Counted from the first letter of the stretch, positions 1-11,916 are shown. The stretch: DNA of 64,000 bases from Nymphaea colorata (GCF_008831285.2 NW_022204507.1:4236174-4300173), one strand, 5' to 3'. Notes: generated by a model from the letters alone, not told the origin. Made by a program: numbers and translations.

Positions 1-29
1 GTGTTGTTTCCTTGAAAGACGCATTGGAC

Positions 30-569
30 TACTTATGGTAGAGTAAACAGTATTCCTAAATTTGCTTCAAGTTTAAAGATCACATGTGACCCAAGCCGGT
101 CAAGTGAAGATCCTCCTCGCACAAAGAAGTCAGACGATTATATGCTTGATTACAGCCATTGATGTGCAACGTGAGTTTGATCATGTTTTTCGATTCATGC
201 TCATCAAGAAATGTGATAGAAGAACTCCAAATGTGTATATCAAGGTCATGCAAATAGTCAGATAATATATGCCTTGTGGTGTCTGTCAAACGTGTGGTTT
301 AAAAACAATGATCCGCCGGAATGCTATGCAAGAGTGGCCTTCTTTAAATCTGCTTATGACAAGGCTTTCCTATCAAGGCAGCTAGTTGAGACAAATTTTA
401 TGCTCAATTGCAACTGATGTTGAGTAATTCAATGATGGATCATATTTTTTGGTCCCTTGGCGGACAGATTAAAATACTTATGGTAGAGCAAACAGTCTTA
501 CCAAAATGTAGTACATGTTCAATAGTGACCTGCGCTCACTAGCCAGTCAAGTAGAGATCATCCTTGCTG
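30..569. repeat. diverged direct repeat, two ~95-bp copies
   Basis: Positions 31-121 and 473-569 are diverged copies in the same orientation. Both carry TACTTATGGTAGAG followed by (T/C)AAACAGT, and both end in a block resembling (G/C)GTCAAGT-GAGATC-TCCT. About 350 bp separates them. No protein similarity was recognised in either copy. It is probably an old tandem or transposon-derived duplication. Confidence 0.6.
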
Positions 570-1955
570 TATCCAGATCACGTTGGTTAAACATAAACTG
601 TTCCTTTGTATCCACTATTCATTTGCTTTTAAGTTTGCTAACCAATGTTGTGCCAAACAGAAACACCTTGATGAAGTAATGTTTGGACTACAAGGTCACT
701 TCTCTTGAAGATTGGATGGGTAAAATTTTTTTTGTAATTGATGGCAGGTTCAGTTACTTTTGCAATGGTCAAGCACATGTTTGTGCAACGCTAGCAGAAT
801 CCTTCAAGCTACATATTTATTCTCTATATATGCCCTATCATTGTTTATTGAACATAACAGATAAATAGATACGTCATTGCATATTCTAGGCTACCAAATG
901 AAAATGTTGAATACCAGATGACATCTCTGTGGACGTTAAATCACAAGAAGGTTGGTTTACTTCACTTTGTCTCAAAAGATCAAATAATTCACACATCAAA
1001 CCTTCATATACAGGTCGCCCTAGAGCTTTATTCAACAAATCACACAAACAGGTCTTCATTCATCCTTAGATCCATAAAATTTAAATTTTCAAAAGCTCAA
1101 GGTGGGACCATGGCCCCTGCCAGCCTTACTTGGCTACGCCTCTCATCAGATAACTAAGGCTTCTCCATGGTTCGAGCCTGACTATATGTTTTTGGCTTCA
1201 TGATACCTCTCATCAGCCCTACAAGGTATATTTTGCCATTAATATTCACTAAAAATGTTAGAGATTATATTATCTGATTATCTCAGAACGTGATACCATG
1301 TCTAAAAATCTTAAATATGTGGCTGTTTCTAAGGAAAATATACAGTCATCTGCACATGTGAGGTGTTATGAGTCAAGCTGACTATATGTTTTTGGTTAAT
1401 GAAGAACATAGGATGCCAGAACACTAAAACTGTCATGGGACTGAACATTTGGACGGCCATAAGTTCAGCACCAGTGATCAAATTTCAGGTGAAACGTTGG
1501 GATGAATCTCACAACTAAACATTTGTCCTGACCTCAATGGCCAAGGAAACTATTGGTTGGGCCTCTATGAGCAAAAGCTAACAGTCAACTGGCAACTTGG
1601 AAGAATAGAAACCATGTCCTACACAGGTAAGTTATGCCTTTTGAAGTATATCATTTGTGACTGCAGTATCAACTTTTGGGCCTCAAGGAAGTCAACATAG
1701 CTTTATTTTGAGTGTTAAAGATTTATCACAGGTTTATTAGATTTTATAAGGGGAGTACCTTTAAAAGTATTCATTTTGTATTGGTAAACCATATTATAAA
1801 ATGAAAAAGGAAAACATGCTCAAATTTTGCAATACTACTATTTTGCATTCCTCTTTTCCCTTTTATTTCTTTAAAAATTACTAAAATATGCATGAATTTT
1901 CTCTGGACGTGACTAATAGAAACTGTTTATGTTTAACCAATGCGATCTGGATACA
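568..1955. mobile_element. possible transposon-like segment bounded by 35-bp inverted repeats
   Basis: Positions 568-602 (starting TGTATCCAGATC) are matched in reverse complement by 1921-1955 (ending GATCTGGATACA), with about five mismatches over 35 bp. The enclosed ~1.3 kb contains only short open frames with no recognisable transposase, so it would be a non-autonomous element if real. No clear target-site duplication was seen outside the arms, so the true ends are uncertain. The rest of 1-2,100 shows no supported gene. Confidence 0.45.
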
Positions 1956-2199
1956 AACACGGTAATTTGCTTTTAAACCATACCCCTCCCTCTCTCTCAG
2001 ATCATCAAGGTATGCTCTCTCTCCCTCTTCTCATTCTTTTCGTGATTTTCTTCTCGTTGATCCTTTGCGTGATTTTCTGAAGGTTCTCACTTTTCTTGTC
2101 TCTTGTACAACTTTCTTCTCACAGGAGATCTAAAAATGCTCCATCGGAAAATCAAAGTCATCTTTTGATTCGCCCGGGATGAGTTCAACCTCTCCAAGG

Positions 2200-2258
2200 C
2201 CATGATCGGGTACAGTTCTACAAAAAGATTAAAGGCTCAATCTGGGATCCACTGACCA
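2200..2258 (+). other. exon-like sequence, unidentified (upstream member)
   Basis: One frame reads an ordinary-looking peptide ending in KIKGSIWDPLTMK, followed by a plausible GT donor after ATGAAAG at about 2,259. An upstream acceptor may lie at the CTTCTCACAG near 2,124, but that frame is interrupted by a stop at about 2,180. It may be the partner of the exon-like stretch at 2,973-3,080 across an intron now holding a MITE. The frames of the two pieces do not join cleanly. I do not recognise the protein. Confidence 0.25.
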
Positions 2259-2316
2259 TGAAAGGTGGCATTCTCTTTCATTTCCACATACTCCTCACTT
2301 TTCATTTCTTTACAAT

Positions 2317-2907
2317 CTCTAGGGGGGCGTTTGATGGCCTGGAAATCTGGAATTGGAAATATATTTCTGAAAATATATTTTCCGAAAAGAATAAATGGGA
2401 AAAATCTTTCCGATTCCCATTTCTAAAGGTAGTATACTTGTGGTTTTATTTTGTATTCACTGTCTGCTATGTATCTAAAACATTTTCCTATTCAGTAAAT
2501 AAAAAAACTGTAAAATCTTTTGTTTGGAACAACACCAACATAAAAAAGAACAGCTGAAAAACCTTGGAAAATATCTGAGGCAGGAGGAGAGTGAGAGGGC
2601 GAGCGGGATGATGACCAGCAGGCAGGACGGAGGTGACAGAGGCAGCTGCGGGCCTGCGGCAGGAGGGAGAGGGAAGCAATGCGTGGGTGGGAGGCGATGC
2701 GTGGGTGTCCTAATGGGCAGAAAAATAAAACCGGCAAAATGTTTCCACCTCTCGCAGTGGAAACATTTTCCGAAAAAAAATTTCCGGAAACGTGTTTAAC
2801 GGTTATAATTTTCATTCCACCTTTGATGGAATGAGAAAAATTTTGAATATTTGAAAATTTTCTCCATGGCTACAGGATATTGCCAAGCCATCAAACGGCC
2901 CCTAGAG
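2317..2907. mobile_element. MITE with CTCTAGGGG...CGTTTGATGG terminal inverted repeats
   Basis: The left end reads CTCTAGGGGGGCGTTTGATG and the right end, in reverse complement, CTCTAGGGGCCGTTTGATG. Both are followed by GCYTGG. The termini are nearly perfect inverted repeats over ~24 bp. Subterminal regions are A/T-rich and partly complementary (CATTTTCCGAAAA types). If the outer TA is the target duplication the element is 2,322-2,902; otherwise the CTCTAG is part of the terminus. No transposase is encoded. It shares its terminal motif with the element at 4,469-4,703. Confidence 0.75.
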
Positions 2908-2972
2908 TTTTTTCCGGAACCCCAATCTCTGTTCTGTGATTTTTCTTGCCATTTTCTTTTGTCATATTTAGG

Positions 2973-3080
2973 AATGCCTAATTTTGAAGCTTATTAAGAA
3001 ATATTGCAAGCTTTTCGACTTTTACGAACCAGAAGCCGAACTGATGATTCCCTATGCAATCCATCTCCTGCAGTTCACAG
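2973..3080 (+). other. exon-like sequence, unidentified protein
   Basis: A TTTGTCATATTTAG acceptor precedes an open stretch of about 36 codons that ends at a strong GTAGGT donor. The peptide has a natural composition (for example KKYCKLFDFYEPEAELMI) and reads like a helical segment of a real protein. The family was not recognised. Downstream, to about 4,460, there is no further exon that could be supported, so this is a fragment or an orphan exon. Confidence 0.35.
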
Positions 3081-3083
3081 AGG

Positions 3084-4460
3084 TAGGTTTCCAAGATAAG
3101 GATAGGTATACTCTCTATGACTGCCTTTCAAACCCATTTATATGGCAACCATCTACATTATCCATTTATACATGAGTGCGATTTTTTATACACCCTTTTT
3201 TGCATTGGGGGCATGTTTTTTGATCTGAAATATGAATTAGTCCACATTCGTTTTTCATTTTTCATTTTTCAAATATGTTTTTTAATTTTTAAACGGCATT
3301 TCATTTTCAAGCTTTTTTTTTGCCTTTTTTCGAAAATAATGTGCTTTTTGTATACACTCACAAAAGGACGCAGTGGCATCATCAATATCCTAAGTGAGAA
3401 AACATGCATTGCATCAGTAGGAGTTGGTGTCTAGTCATAGTACTAAGTTAAATCTTGATTTATGCTTTCCAATCACTAGGCTGTTCTTATCATGCTGACA
3501 TTTTGAATCAGCCATTGTGCACATATAACCAAAATTGAGATTTGCGCCTTTGCTTTCACTTGACTCTGCCACATACATTAAATAAATTAGTGGAGATTTC
3601 TTAGCACATGGTATAGCACCAATTTGAAGCCTATTATTTATTCTAGTTATTTCTTAAGCTTTTTGCAGACCCAACTAAGGTTTTTGTAAGGGCATATGTG
3701 TGCTTCTAATTATGTTTCTAACAGTCTATATTGTTCAGAAAACCCAAAAAAACTGCATGCAAGAGGCTCTTCTCAAACCACGTAAAATTTCTTGCTTTTT
3801 TGCTTCTTTTTTTTTTGCTTGGCAATCCCTGAATCGGTGTTAGATCGATGTTGGCTTTTTCACCCTGACAATAGCTTGTTTAGAAAGTAATCGATATTGC
3901 ATAATCAACTTTATGTTGCTTGAACTCTTTTGAAAATTCACTAATAAGTCTCACTGATTTATGCCGTTTGTGTGTGGAAGAGGCTTAGCACATTGAACTA
4001 GATGGATCGCAGCCCAGTTGAGCATCAAACAGAAGAATTATGACTGATTTGGAGTGATTCTTTGCTACTTATGATTGATTGTTCACTAGACCAATGCTAT
4101 CTCTTGGAGGTTCCATTGCCAGAAAATTATCAGGAAAAACTTCGTTTGCCACAATGAATTCCGTTATTGAACGATTTGGAACAAAGGGATTCCGGCTCAA
4201 GGAGGTTCAATTGTTTGGAATTTATAAATATGGCCATAAAGTTCATTAGACTCAGGCATTGCCATAAATGTTAGGCCATGTTATCAACATGATTGAGGCA
4301 GTTGTCTTAAGATGTCGAGTCTAATGAAAAAATATGGCGGCTACTTATTACAAATAAAGCATACCAAACAGATGCTTAGTTTGTCCATAAGTGGCATAAT
4401 CAAGGGCCTAGTTCCTCGCTATTGCCTGCAAAAGTTAGCAGGAAAATTTTTGTCAGCCAC
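3084..4460. other. AT-rich stretch without supported gene
   Basis: T-rich runs, for example 3,186-3,330, and short chance open frames only. No coding similarity, RNA gene or clear repeat boundary was recognised. Confidence 0.6.
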
Positions 4461-4468
4461 AATATGCT

Positions 4469-4703
4469 CTCTAGTGGGTCGTTTGGCAAATGGAACATTT
4501 GTGAATGTTTTATGTATCTGCTACCCTCATATAAGTAGTATTTGTGTGTTTCTAGAGGGAAAGGTGCCATAAAACAGTGTCAGGCTCAGTATTGTTCTTC
4601 ATCACCATCTATCAGGCATATGATCGCCAAGGCTATATGTGATAGTTTACGGTTGCTTTCATTCATACTTTCTAGTTCTCCAACTACCAAATGACCCCTA
4701 GAG
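4469..4703. mobile_element. short MITE, same terminal family as the 2.3-kb element
   Basis: The left end reads CTCTAGTGGGTCGTTTGGCA. The right end in reverse complement reads CTCTAGGGGTCATTTGGTA. This gives a 235-bp element with imperfect ~19-bp terminal inverted repeats and no coding capacity. The CTCTAG outer hexamer is shared with the element at 2,317-2,907, supporting one family. A TA target duplication just inside the hexamer is an alternative boundary. Confidence 0.65.
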
Positions 4704-4934
4704 TAAAAATTTTGAGCTGCCCAATTCATTGTGCAGAAAATCTTATCTTCTAGTAATGATATTATCAAGATATCTAGATGCCATTACATCATGCATCAAT
4801 GACTATGTAAAATTGTGATGTTGTTTCCCAATATAACCTTTGGACATTTCCTGTTGTAGAATCGCCACAATTAGTTTCCAATTTTGCTTAATAAGCTGTC
4901 ATAAATTAAAAGATTATTGCACCACAAGCACAGA

Positions 4935-5290
4935 TAGGAATGTCAATAAATCGGATTCGAATAAGATGTACTCTTAATCATTTTTTTTTTAGAAATTCAC
5001 ATATTTGTTTTGAAGACGGAAGAAGAAAGGTCATATTTGATTATGAATCCAAAATCTAATTTCTAAATCTGAATCTGATTTGAATCCGATGTGTGAATTC
5101 ACACCAAATCCATATTTGAAGTTTGAACCAGGTCCGGCTAACTTTTCAAATGTAAAAGCATTAGATGTACGATATTTATTTAAGACTGAATCTGATCCGA
5201 ATGTGATCAGATGCCATTTCTTAATCAGATATTATTTTTTTCTTATCTGAAATTTTCATGATCTGATTCAAATCAGATAGGTGCATAGAT
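4935..5290. repeat. degenerate ATCTGAT/GGATTCGAAT-rich repeat
   Basis: The stretch repeats variants of AATCTGATT, TCGGATTCGAAT and ATCAGAT on both strands, beginning near AATAAATCGGATTCG and ending near TTCAAATCAGATAGG. This is the pattern of common plant dispersed non-autonomous elements rich in GGATCCGAAT-type words. The terminal repeats are too weak to fix boundaries. No gene is present. Confidence 0.45.
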
Positions 5291-5699
5291 TAAATTTGAA
5301 GTTAGAAAGCACAAACATGTAGCATTTATCTAGTTAGTAGGTATTGCAAAATACATGCCTCCTCTTACATGTGTTTCTCGGGTCAAGGGCTTTCTCCAAG
5401 CTTGCCAACCACAGAGTTAAAGAGGGAGCAACAGCAGCAGACTCCCATGAACACAGTGACAGTACAGCTTCCTCACATACAACATTATTGGCTGCTTTTT
5501 GTCTTGGCAACAGCCCATTAGAAGGGCTTAAAATTAGTCGACAGGTAGAAGAGTACATGAAGGACAGAATTTTCCTACACCAGCATCGTGTCTGCTCAGC
5601 AAAAGGCCCCAGTGCCACCTACCATATCCTGGTTGCTTCAATAATATTTATTATGGTAACATTTTGCAAACGCTCTCTGCATTTCAGAAACTCACTCAA

Positions 5700-5926
5700 T
5701 CTGCCAATCTCTCCCTTTCTCTCTCTTTATACGCTTGTTTCCTCTTTCTCTTACCTAGTAAATGGAAACCCTGCTCTCCTACTATATATGGCCTAGCTAA
5801 TCCCTCCATAAATTTGGATGCCTCACTTTTCGGGCTGCCTTCTTCTCAGACTTCTCATCTTCATCCTTCCCTTCGTCTGCACAGCAGGAGCAGGGACCCG
5901 GTGCAACCCCATCAAGCTCAAGAGCA
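5700..5926 (+). promoter_or_regulatory. putative core promoter and 5' leader of the B3 gene
   Basis: A CT-rich block (about 5,703-5,735) is followed by a TATA-like ACTATATATGGCC near 5,780-5,790, about 140 bp upstream of the chosen ATG at 5,927. Transcription would be expected to start roughly 30 bp further on, giving a leader of about 110 nt. This rests on position and consensus only; no transcript evidence is available. Confidence 0.45.
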
Positions 5927-6173
5927 ATGGCTTCCCACCTTCATGCCTCCCATCGACAGCCCACCAACAACCAGTTCGAGATAATGGTAAATGAAATTCC
6001 CATGGAGCAGCCAGCAGCGAACCCTGGATTCCCTGCAGGGCCGACCATGAACATCACCCGGAGTATGAGAGTGAAGACTCGAGACACCATCGACGTCGAG
6101 AGTGTCATCTGTGTTACTCAAAGATACCTTGTTCCTGTTGATCTTCCTCAAATGACCGTCCAACTTCCCTATG
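5927..6173 (+). CDS. B3 gene exon 1 (N-terminus)
   Basis: The ATG at 5,927 opens an 82-codon frame ending in phase 1 at a GGTATAT donor. The encoded peptide is polar, without a recognised domain, and includes VICVTQRYLVPVDLP near its end. Upstream in-frame sequence has no better start and the TATA-like box lies ~140 bp away. The next exon joins in phase across a 3.4-kb intron. Confidence 0.6.
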
Positions 6174-9100
6174 GTATATTAGTTTATTCTTCTTATCATT
6201 CTCTTTCTTTCTGCTTCTTTCTCGGATTGTGAATTATCTCATGCCCATGATCCTTAGTCGAATAGTATGGCCAATCGTGCTGGCCTCTGATTTTACTTGA
6301 TAACTCGATGTTTTTCTTTCTTTCTCTTCTGTGGTGCTTGACGGTTGTGCATGGCAGACTGCGTAGGCCTCAGTCTTCTCCTGCTACGTGCATCACAGAA
6401 ATGGACGTCCCAATTTTAACTATTTTCTTTCACCAGGAGAATGTTTCTGCTGATATTGGTTTTACTGCTCTTTTGATTTGCATCCTGATGATGCATGGCC
6501 GCAGGCTTTTCTGATGTAAGCCCTAGTTTTGTTATCTTTGCGATATGGGTAGGTTCATTTTCGTGAGGGGATGAGATACTGAACCACAATGGTAGAATGG
6601 TTGCTCTGTTCATGAGCTATCTTACATGGCCTCTTCCTTTTGCATGGTTAGATTAGGGTGGAAATGTCGTTTTCCATCTTCTTGTTTTCTTTGTGCACAG
6701 TTCTCCAATTCAAATTGTTTCTACATGCGTACCAGCCTAAGAGATGGCCCGTGATCTTCATTAGTAGGCGGCATCATGTGCCCACATTGCATGCATGGGA
6801 ATGACTTGCGCAGAGATAAAAATAAATTATTGTATGTCGCTGAAATATTTTCTACTCTACAAAGGTCACCATCGGCCTTAATTACAAAGTACAAATAGAG
6901 ATAGTAAAGAGGAGAACATCCACGATTTTTTAAAACAATAATTGGAAGTTAATCTCAACTATTTGGAAATGACGTTTTTCTTTTCTCTCTTTCATTTTTA
7001 TTTGGCTTTATCTTTCCTTGGGATCCATAGGCCATTTTCATAATGTCATCATTCTCATGATCGTCATTGTCATTATCCTTGTGATTCTCCATAGCATCAT
7101 CAAACCATTATCAACAACATTACATTGATAATAATGTTTATTGTTTTCATTCGCCTCATACTACTGTATGACAATAATTCGGAACTTTGTTGCAGAGATC
7201 TTCAAAATGAATTGATCATCACTTTGTTGAAGAAGGCAACAATCTATTTGGTTGGAGCAAGAGGAGGAGTCAGGGGGGGCGATAGGGGCCATGGCCCCAC
7301 TCCAATCTTTGAAAAATAAAATTTTGCATGTAATTAGAAAAAAATCATTTAATCTATATAAAAGTTTTGAAAATTTATATCTATATGATGGCCTCTCTAA
7401 TGAAAATTTCTAGCACTGCCCTTAATTGGATTTTTTCAAAAAAGAGTTGTATTTTCCACCATCGCAGAATCCATCCTAACTTAGATTTACTTAAAGTCAG
7501 GATTATTCCTCTACGCAAGCACCATGTCTTGGTTTTGGGATATAGAGATCAACATACTTTGGTGCTATGTTGGTAAACATACGACAAAGATTAAAAAATT
7601 ATTTATTGTAGTTGAACTATGTTATGGTCCTCATGAAGCTATTATTGGCCTGGGTACAAAGGGAGACAATAAGTAGAGGAACATCACATGATTTTATACA
7701 ATGACAAAGGAACTAGTTGAAAAAGTTTTCTTTCCTTCTTACATATCTATTTGGCTTTATCTCTCCTTGGGAACCATTGGTCACCATACTCATAACTATG
7801 ATGTGCACGACTGTGCATTGTGCACAGCCTATAAGGCATGTCAACTGTACTTCTGGCCTACTTTCATTGGACCTATAGCCCATTTTTTTGGGTATGTAGC
7901 ATGCACAAGACCTGTGTATAATGCAAATGTGCACAGGCCTATGCATATGACCAGGTTCGCAAACTACAGTCATGTTTATTTTTTTTAACCTGAAAATATT
8001 TCATATCTGGTGTATGCATGTGTGCATACTTGTAGCTTTTTATACTTGTGAATTTGGCACAAGAAGTTGAGGCTATCCCTTACAGTCTCCTCAAAGTTTG
8101 ACATGGATCGAGACCTATATATGGGATAGCAGATTTTCAACTTAGTGCCTTTCCCCAGTTCATGTAGCCTAGAGGAATAGCACCCACAAGAATCAAACTG
8201 ATAACTAGACTTTCACCAATCTGCCAGCCTGACAGCTACATGAAGTGAGTCGTGGACATTTACACTGATGCGACAGACAAGCGGCACCAAGGAACTGCAA
8301 CTTTTACACTTGTTTTTTTTCCTTCTCTTGTCTTCATGATAGTGAACAGTGTATTTTTTCTTCTGTGTGTGCCAAAATGAACTAGATTATTGGGCACATC
8401 GGATCTGTTTGGTGAGGTGCTGGGGTTTAGACCAAGTCACTAGAAATGTATTATACCCATATCAACTGCTTCATGGACCTCGATTCAATATACAAGAGCA
8501 TGTGTTCCTAAGCTTGACTTGCAAATGGTCTCGTATTTAAAAAAAATGGTGTCTTGAAAGAATTTCACTTTAGTCACCATACCAGAAGATAGAACAAACA
8601 AAAAACTTCAATTCACAAAGACTTTCGAGTTCTGCTCATAGGAAAAGATGTGTAACCCTTGCAAAAGATGATTGTAAAATTCAACTCATGAAAATATCTT
8701 AGAAATGGTATCATAATTAAGAGATTTGAAGAGAATGATGCTCATATATATTCAGACCAATTTCTGGTTGCAGATGAACTGGTCAAAGTGTAAACGTGGT
8801 TCAGAAGGTGTCGATCTTGCCTTGAGTTAGTTTCTTGGTCAAGAGTATGTACTTGAGACGTAGTTTTTTGTGTTGAAGTGTAAGGACGAGTTCTTCTATC
8901 TTAAAGAAGCATGAATCAAATTGATTTTACTTCTGGTAAGAGCAACATGCCATTTTTCTCTAGCCATAGAAAAGAGAATACAATATTGATTCCTTGTAAG
9001 TGCTGTTCTCAATTAATAAGGAATTATACTGCTCAAAGCTTTGCTTGTCCAATATTGGAATATTGACAATGGTTGCATAGTTTCTTTTCTAAATATGCAA

Positions 9101-9592
9101 GGCACTTAAACTTTGCTACTTCAAAGTACTTTATGTATAGTATCATTACGTCAGTTGGAAAAAAGTGATTAAATCCATGCAATTCACATTGGGAAGCGCT
9201 CAATGTATGCATGCTTGTCGAATAATTGGTTGTGTCGATCAGCTGTAACCGTTTGATTCTCAAAGCATCAAAGACGAACTCATGCATGCATGTATGTCAC
9301 TCCTGATGAGAACTAACCCTTCATAAATAATTCTTTTGGTGCAATATTAAGTTCTCATACATATAAGTTGTACTGTTATAACTGGAACTAACCTAGAATC
9401 TGGAAAATTCTTTTCCACTTGTCCACTGCAGGCATGTTTTTCATTTTTCTCTTTTCCTACAACCCAGAATAGGATAATATCTACTTTTCATGTACATTCC
9501 TTAAATGCTTTTTCAGAAGTATAAAATTCATCATGTTTGCCCAAATACATTTAAGATATATATGTATAATGGCTTCTTATGTTTTTATGTAG
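6174..9592 (+). other. large first intron of the B3 gene, with repeat debris
   Basis: This 3.4-kb stretch runs from a GTATAT donor to a TTTTTATGTAG acceptor. It holds a dispersed-repeat copy near 7,250-7,430 and A/T-rich sequence. No other gene was recognised on either strand. The B3 family in other plants has shorter introns as a rule, so repeat insertion probably expanded it. Confidence 0.5.
7250..7432. repeat. dispersed repeat containing GGGGCCATGGCCCC core (copy 1)
   Basis: A G-rich GGGGGGGCGATAGGGGCCATGGCCCC core is followed by A/T-rich sequence and a terminal AATGAAAATTTCTAGC block. The same order (GGGGCCTTGGCCCT core, A/T-rich part, AATGAAAAATTTCTGGCTCCGCC) appears at 11,240-11,440. 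These words are typical of dispersed plant retroelement debris. Boundaries are approximate. Confidence 0.5.
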
Positions 9593-9853
9593 GTGATACT
9601 TATCCTTTTAGATCAGAATGTGGAAACAATGAACAAGTGCCATTAAATGCAGCCAACGGAGATTTGGGGATGCAAAATGTGTTCAATTATCAAAATCAAC
9701 CTCAGTCTTGCTGTGATACTACAAATTTTCGTGCACCCGCTGCCGAAACACTGACGAGAGCAATTGAGATCGAAAATAGTTCCCGTGGACTTGAGAGCTA
9801 CCAACAATATGCGGGATGCCCTCTGGCTCCAGGTAGCATTCAACCCATTTTAG
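9593..9853 (+). CDS. B3 gene exon 2
   Basis: The exon starts after TTATGTAG and ends before GTATAT, 261 nt, keeping phase 1 at both ends. The encoded segment is Asn/Gln-rich (NVFNYQNQPQSCCDTTNF) and probably disordered, as is usual N-terminal to the B3 domain in AFL proteins. An alternative donor (CCAGGTAGC) lies slightly upstream at about 9,832. Confidence 0.6.
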
Positions 9854-10189
9854 GTATATATAATTGATCATCTTTTCCCTTCATTTATAAGTCCACAGGG
9901 TAAAACATTGTGAAGAATAATATGAACAAAATACACTGGTATCATCAATTAATTGGTTATCTATGTTCATTCATGTTGATTAAGATACCCATCCTGCTAA
10001 TTCAGACTTTTGAGTATATGACACCGTAAAGCTCTGTCCCGCATTTCCTGGTCATGCATGCATTGTCGAATAGCATGATATCTATGTCAATATCTTACCA
10101 GGCAAGCAAATTCTCAATTGGTCTTTAAAGAAAAAAGTGATAGTATTTATTCTTAGGTGTGTACATGTGTGTCTGCATGTGCACACAGT

Positions 10190-10235
10190 GTGAGAGTGTG
10201 TGTGTGTGTGTGAGTGAGTGAGAGAGAGAGAGAGA
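10190..10235. repeat. (TG)n-(AG)n microsatellite
   Basis: Uninterrupted GTGTGT followed by GAGTGAGTGAGAGAGAG lies in intron 2 of the B3 gene. Confidence 0.9.
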
Positions 10236-10409
10236 TGGCTCTCATAGGATTCATTATGCGGGCACTAAGTATACTTCTTTGAAATACCTCCTGCTAATCT
10301 TACAGCACTTGCCTTTGCATCTTGCATTTGAAAAGCTGAACTCGTGTTACATTGCAACACTTTTCTGGATATATATAAAACTACCCATCTATATATTTTT
10401 CTTGTGCAG

Positions 10410-10682
10410 CCCCGAATTACAAGCACCTGGAGCACAAGGAGTTCTCCCCAAATCACACTGAAAACTCATTTCCCAAAATTAATGGTGAGATTACCAGTTC
10501 ACGGAACGAAGATTTCAATGGGTGTAATGGTCTTGAAGCAATGAATGGACCAATGGATCTTTCTGGAGTTATTAGCAGGAACAACTTCAATTTGAATATC
10601 AAAATACCAGGGAGTGACAGCCCATTGCAGTTGTCCAATTCTTCTCCAGTGCAACAAATTGAGCAACGCACTGATGATGTTG
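10410..10682 (+). CDS. B3 gene exon 3
   Basis: The exon begins after CTTGTGCAG and joins exon 2 in phase (Gly/Ala codon split). It ends at a strong GGTAGGG donor, 273 nt, or alternatively at ATG|GTTGCT 18 bp further on, which would restore phase 0 for the B3 exons. The encoded stretch is rich in Asn and Ser. Read through, the frame stops at TAG about 10,718-10,720. Confidence 0.55.
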
Positions 10683-10815
10683 GTAGGGAGGACATGGTTG
10701 CTTTCTTTGGCACTACATAGATAATGAACTATAAAAATACCTTTTGTGCATCAATGAGCACTACCTCCATATGTTCACTGATTTTCCCGATGTCAATCTC
10801 TTGATAAGATTGCAG

Positions 10816-10848
10816 ATAAAGGGAGATCCCACAAAGGATCTCTATGAA
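10816..10848 (+). other. possible small bridging exon of the B3 gene
   Basis: GATTGCAG precedes and GTAATA follows a 33-nt open segment that in phase 0 reads IKGDPTKDLYE. It would fit if exon 3 ends at the alternative phase-0 donor. In phase 1 it contains a stop. Support is only splice consensus. Confidence 0.25.
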
Positions 10849-11142
10849 GTAATAATCTCCAGATCGTCGTTAAAAATGCAGATCAGGTCATCCACTTCCA
10901 TGATAGCTTAGCAATATAAACCTCTATTAAATGGCTGCACGCACATGTCACACTTATGTTCATGTTGGTACTGGTGTTTCTTTGACACAGCACATCCAGT
11001 TTGGTCTGCCAAATTGAGCCAAAACTAACCATTTTCAATGTGCAGAGTTATGCATATAACTAGACTAGCTCTAATGCAAAATTTTATATGTAAATATAAA
11101 CGAGCAAGGCTACTAAACAGTTAAAAGACTATATAACAAATA

Positions 11143-11193
<51 letters not shown>
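11143..11193. repeat. (TA)n microsatellite
   Basis: About 25 uninterrupted TA units lie in the intron just upstream of the first B3 exon. Confidence 0.9.
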
Positions 11194-11195
<2 letters not shown>

Positions 11196-11239
11196 ATCAT
11201 CGCTGCATCCACATCTAAATATTTTTGAAAAAATATCAT

Positions 11240-11440
11240 ATAGGGGTGGAGGAGGGAAGGCTGGCAGGGGCCTTGGCCCTCCCTCAGACTTAAAAAAAAA
11301 TCAAAAATATAAAAGAAAAGTTTAAAATGTTAGTTTAACGTATATAAAAAATTTGAAATTTTTGTTTCGGCGTTTGTTAAAATTTTGAAATCATAGTTTG
11401 GTTTTTGCAATGAAAAATTTCTGGCTCCGCCTCACATCTA
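11240..11440. repeat. dispersed repeat containing GGGGCCTTGGCCCT core (copy 2)
   Basis: Same word order and orientation as the copy at 7,250-7,432: G-rich core, A/T-rich body, then AATGAAAAATTTCTGGCTCCGCC. It lies in the intron before the B3 exons. Confidence 0.5.
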
Positions 11441-11823
11441 TGTGACATAAATATAAACTACCATTGAATGTACCATTTTTATTTACATTCAAGGACCCAC
11501 GTAGTGGATGTGTGAGATTCCTGATGCATGTTCAAACAGGCGAACGATCGCCTGATTTTAGTTCGATCATAGCAAATATTAAATTTGTAAACTGTTATGG
11601 CGTGTGATTTTCTCATTCATGCTGAAGAACGTTTCAAGTCATCAAATGAAATCATGATTTAGCTTCTCTTAGTGTATTAGGGAAGTTTAGTTAAGAAGAA
11701 GGCTTGTTTTACCAAGAAGGAACAAAAGATATATGTTTCTTCTATCCCTTCTTTTCTTCTAATGCATTTGATTGACATCAGCTAATATCATGCACGTATA
11801 ACGCTGTATGTGGATCTTAGCAG

Positions 11824-11916
11824 GTGCGTAATGATGGAAACGGCCTCGTGTTAGTACTGAAGAAGGAACTTAGCAACAGCGATGTTGCAAATCTTGGGCG
11901 AATCATTCTACCGAAG
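11824..11916 (+). CDS. B3 domain exon a (N-terminal third)
   Basis: After CTTAGCAG, 31 codons in phase 0 encode VRNDGNGLVLVLKKELSNSD and then VANLGRIILPK, the hallmark first strand and loop of AFL B3 domains. The donor is AAG|GTATGG. The intron position after LPK matches that in ABI3, FUS3 and LEC2 as I know them. This exon is intact. Confidence 0.85.
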
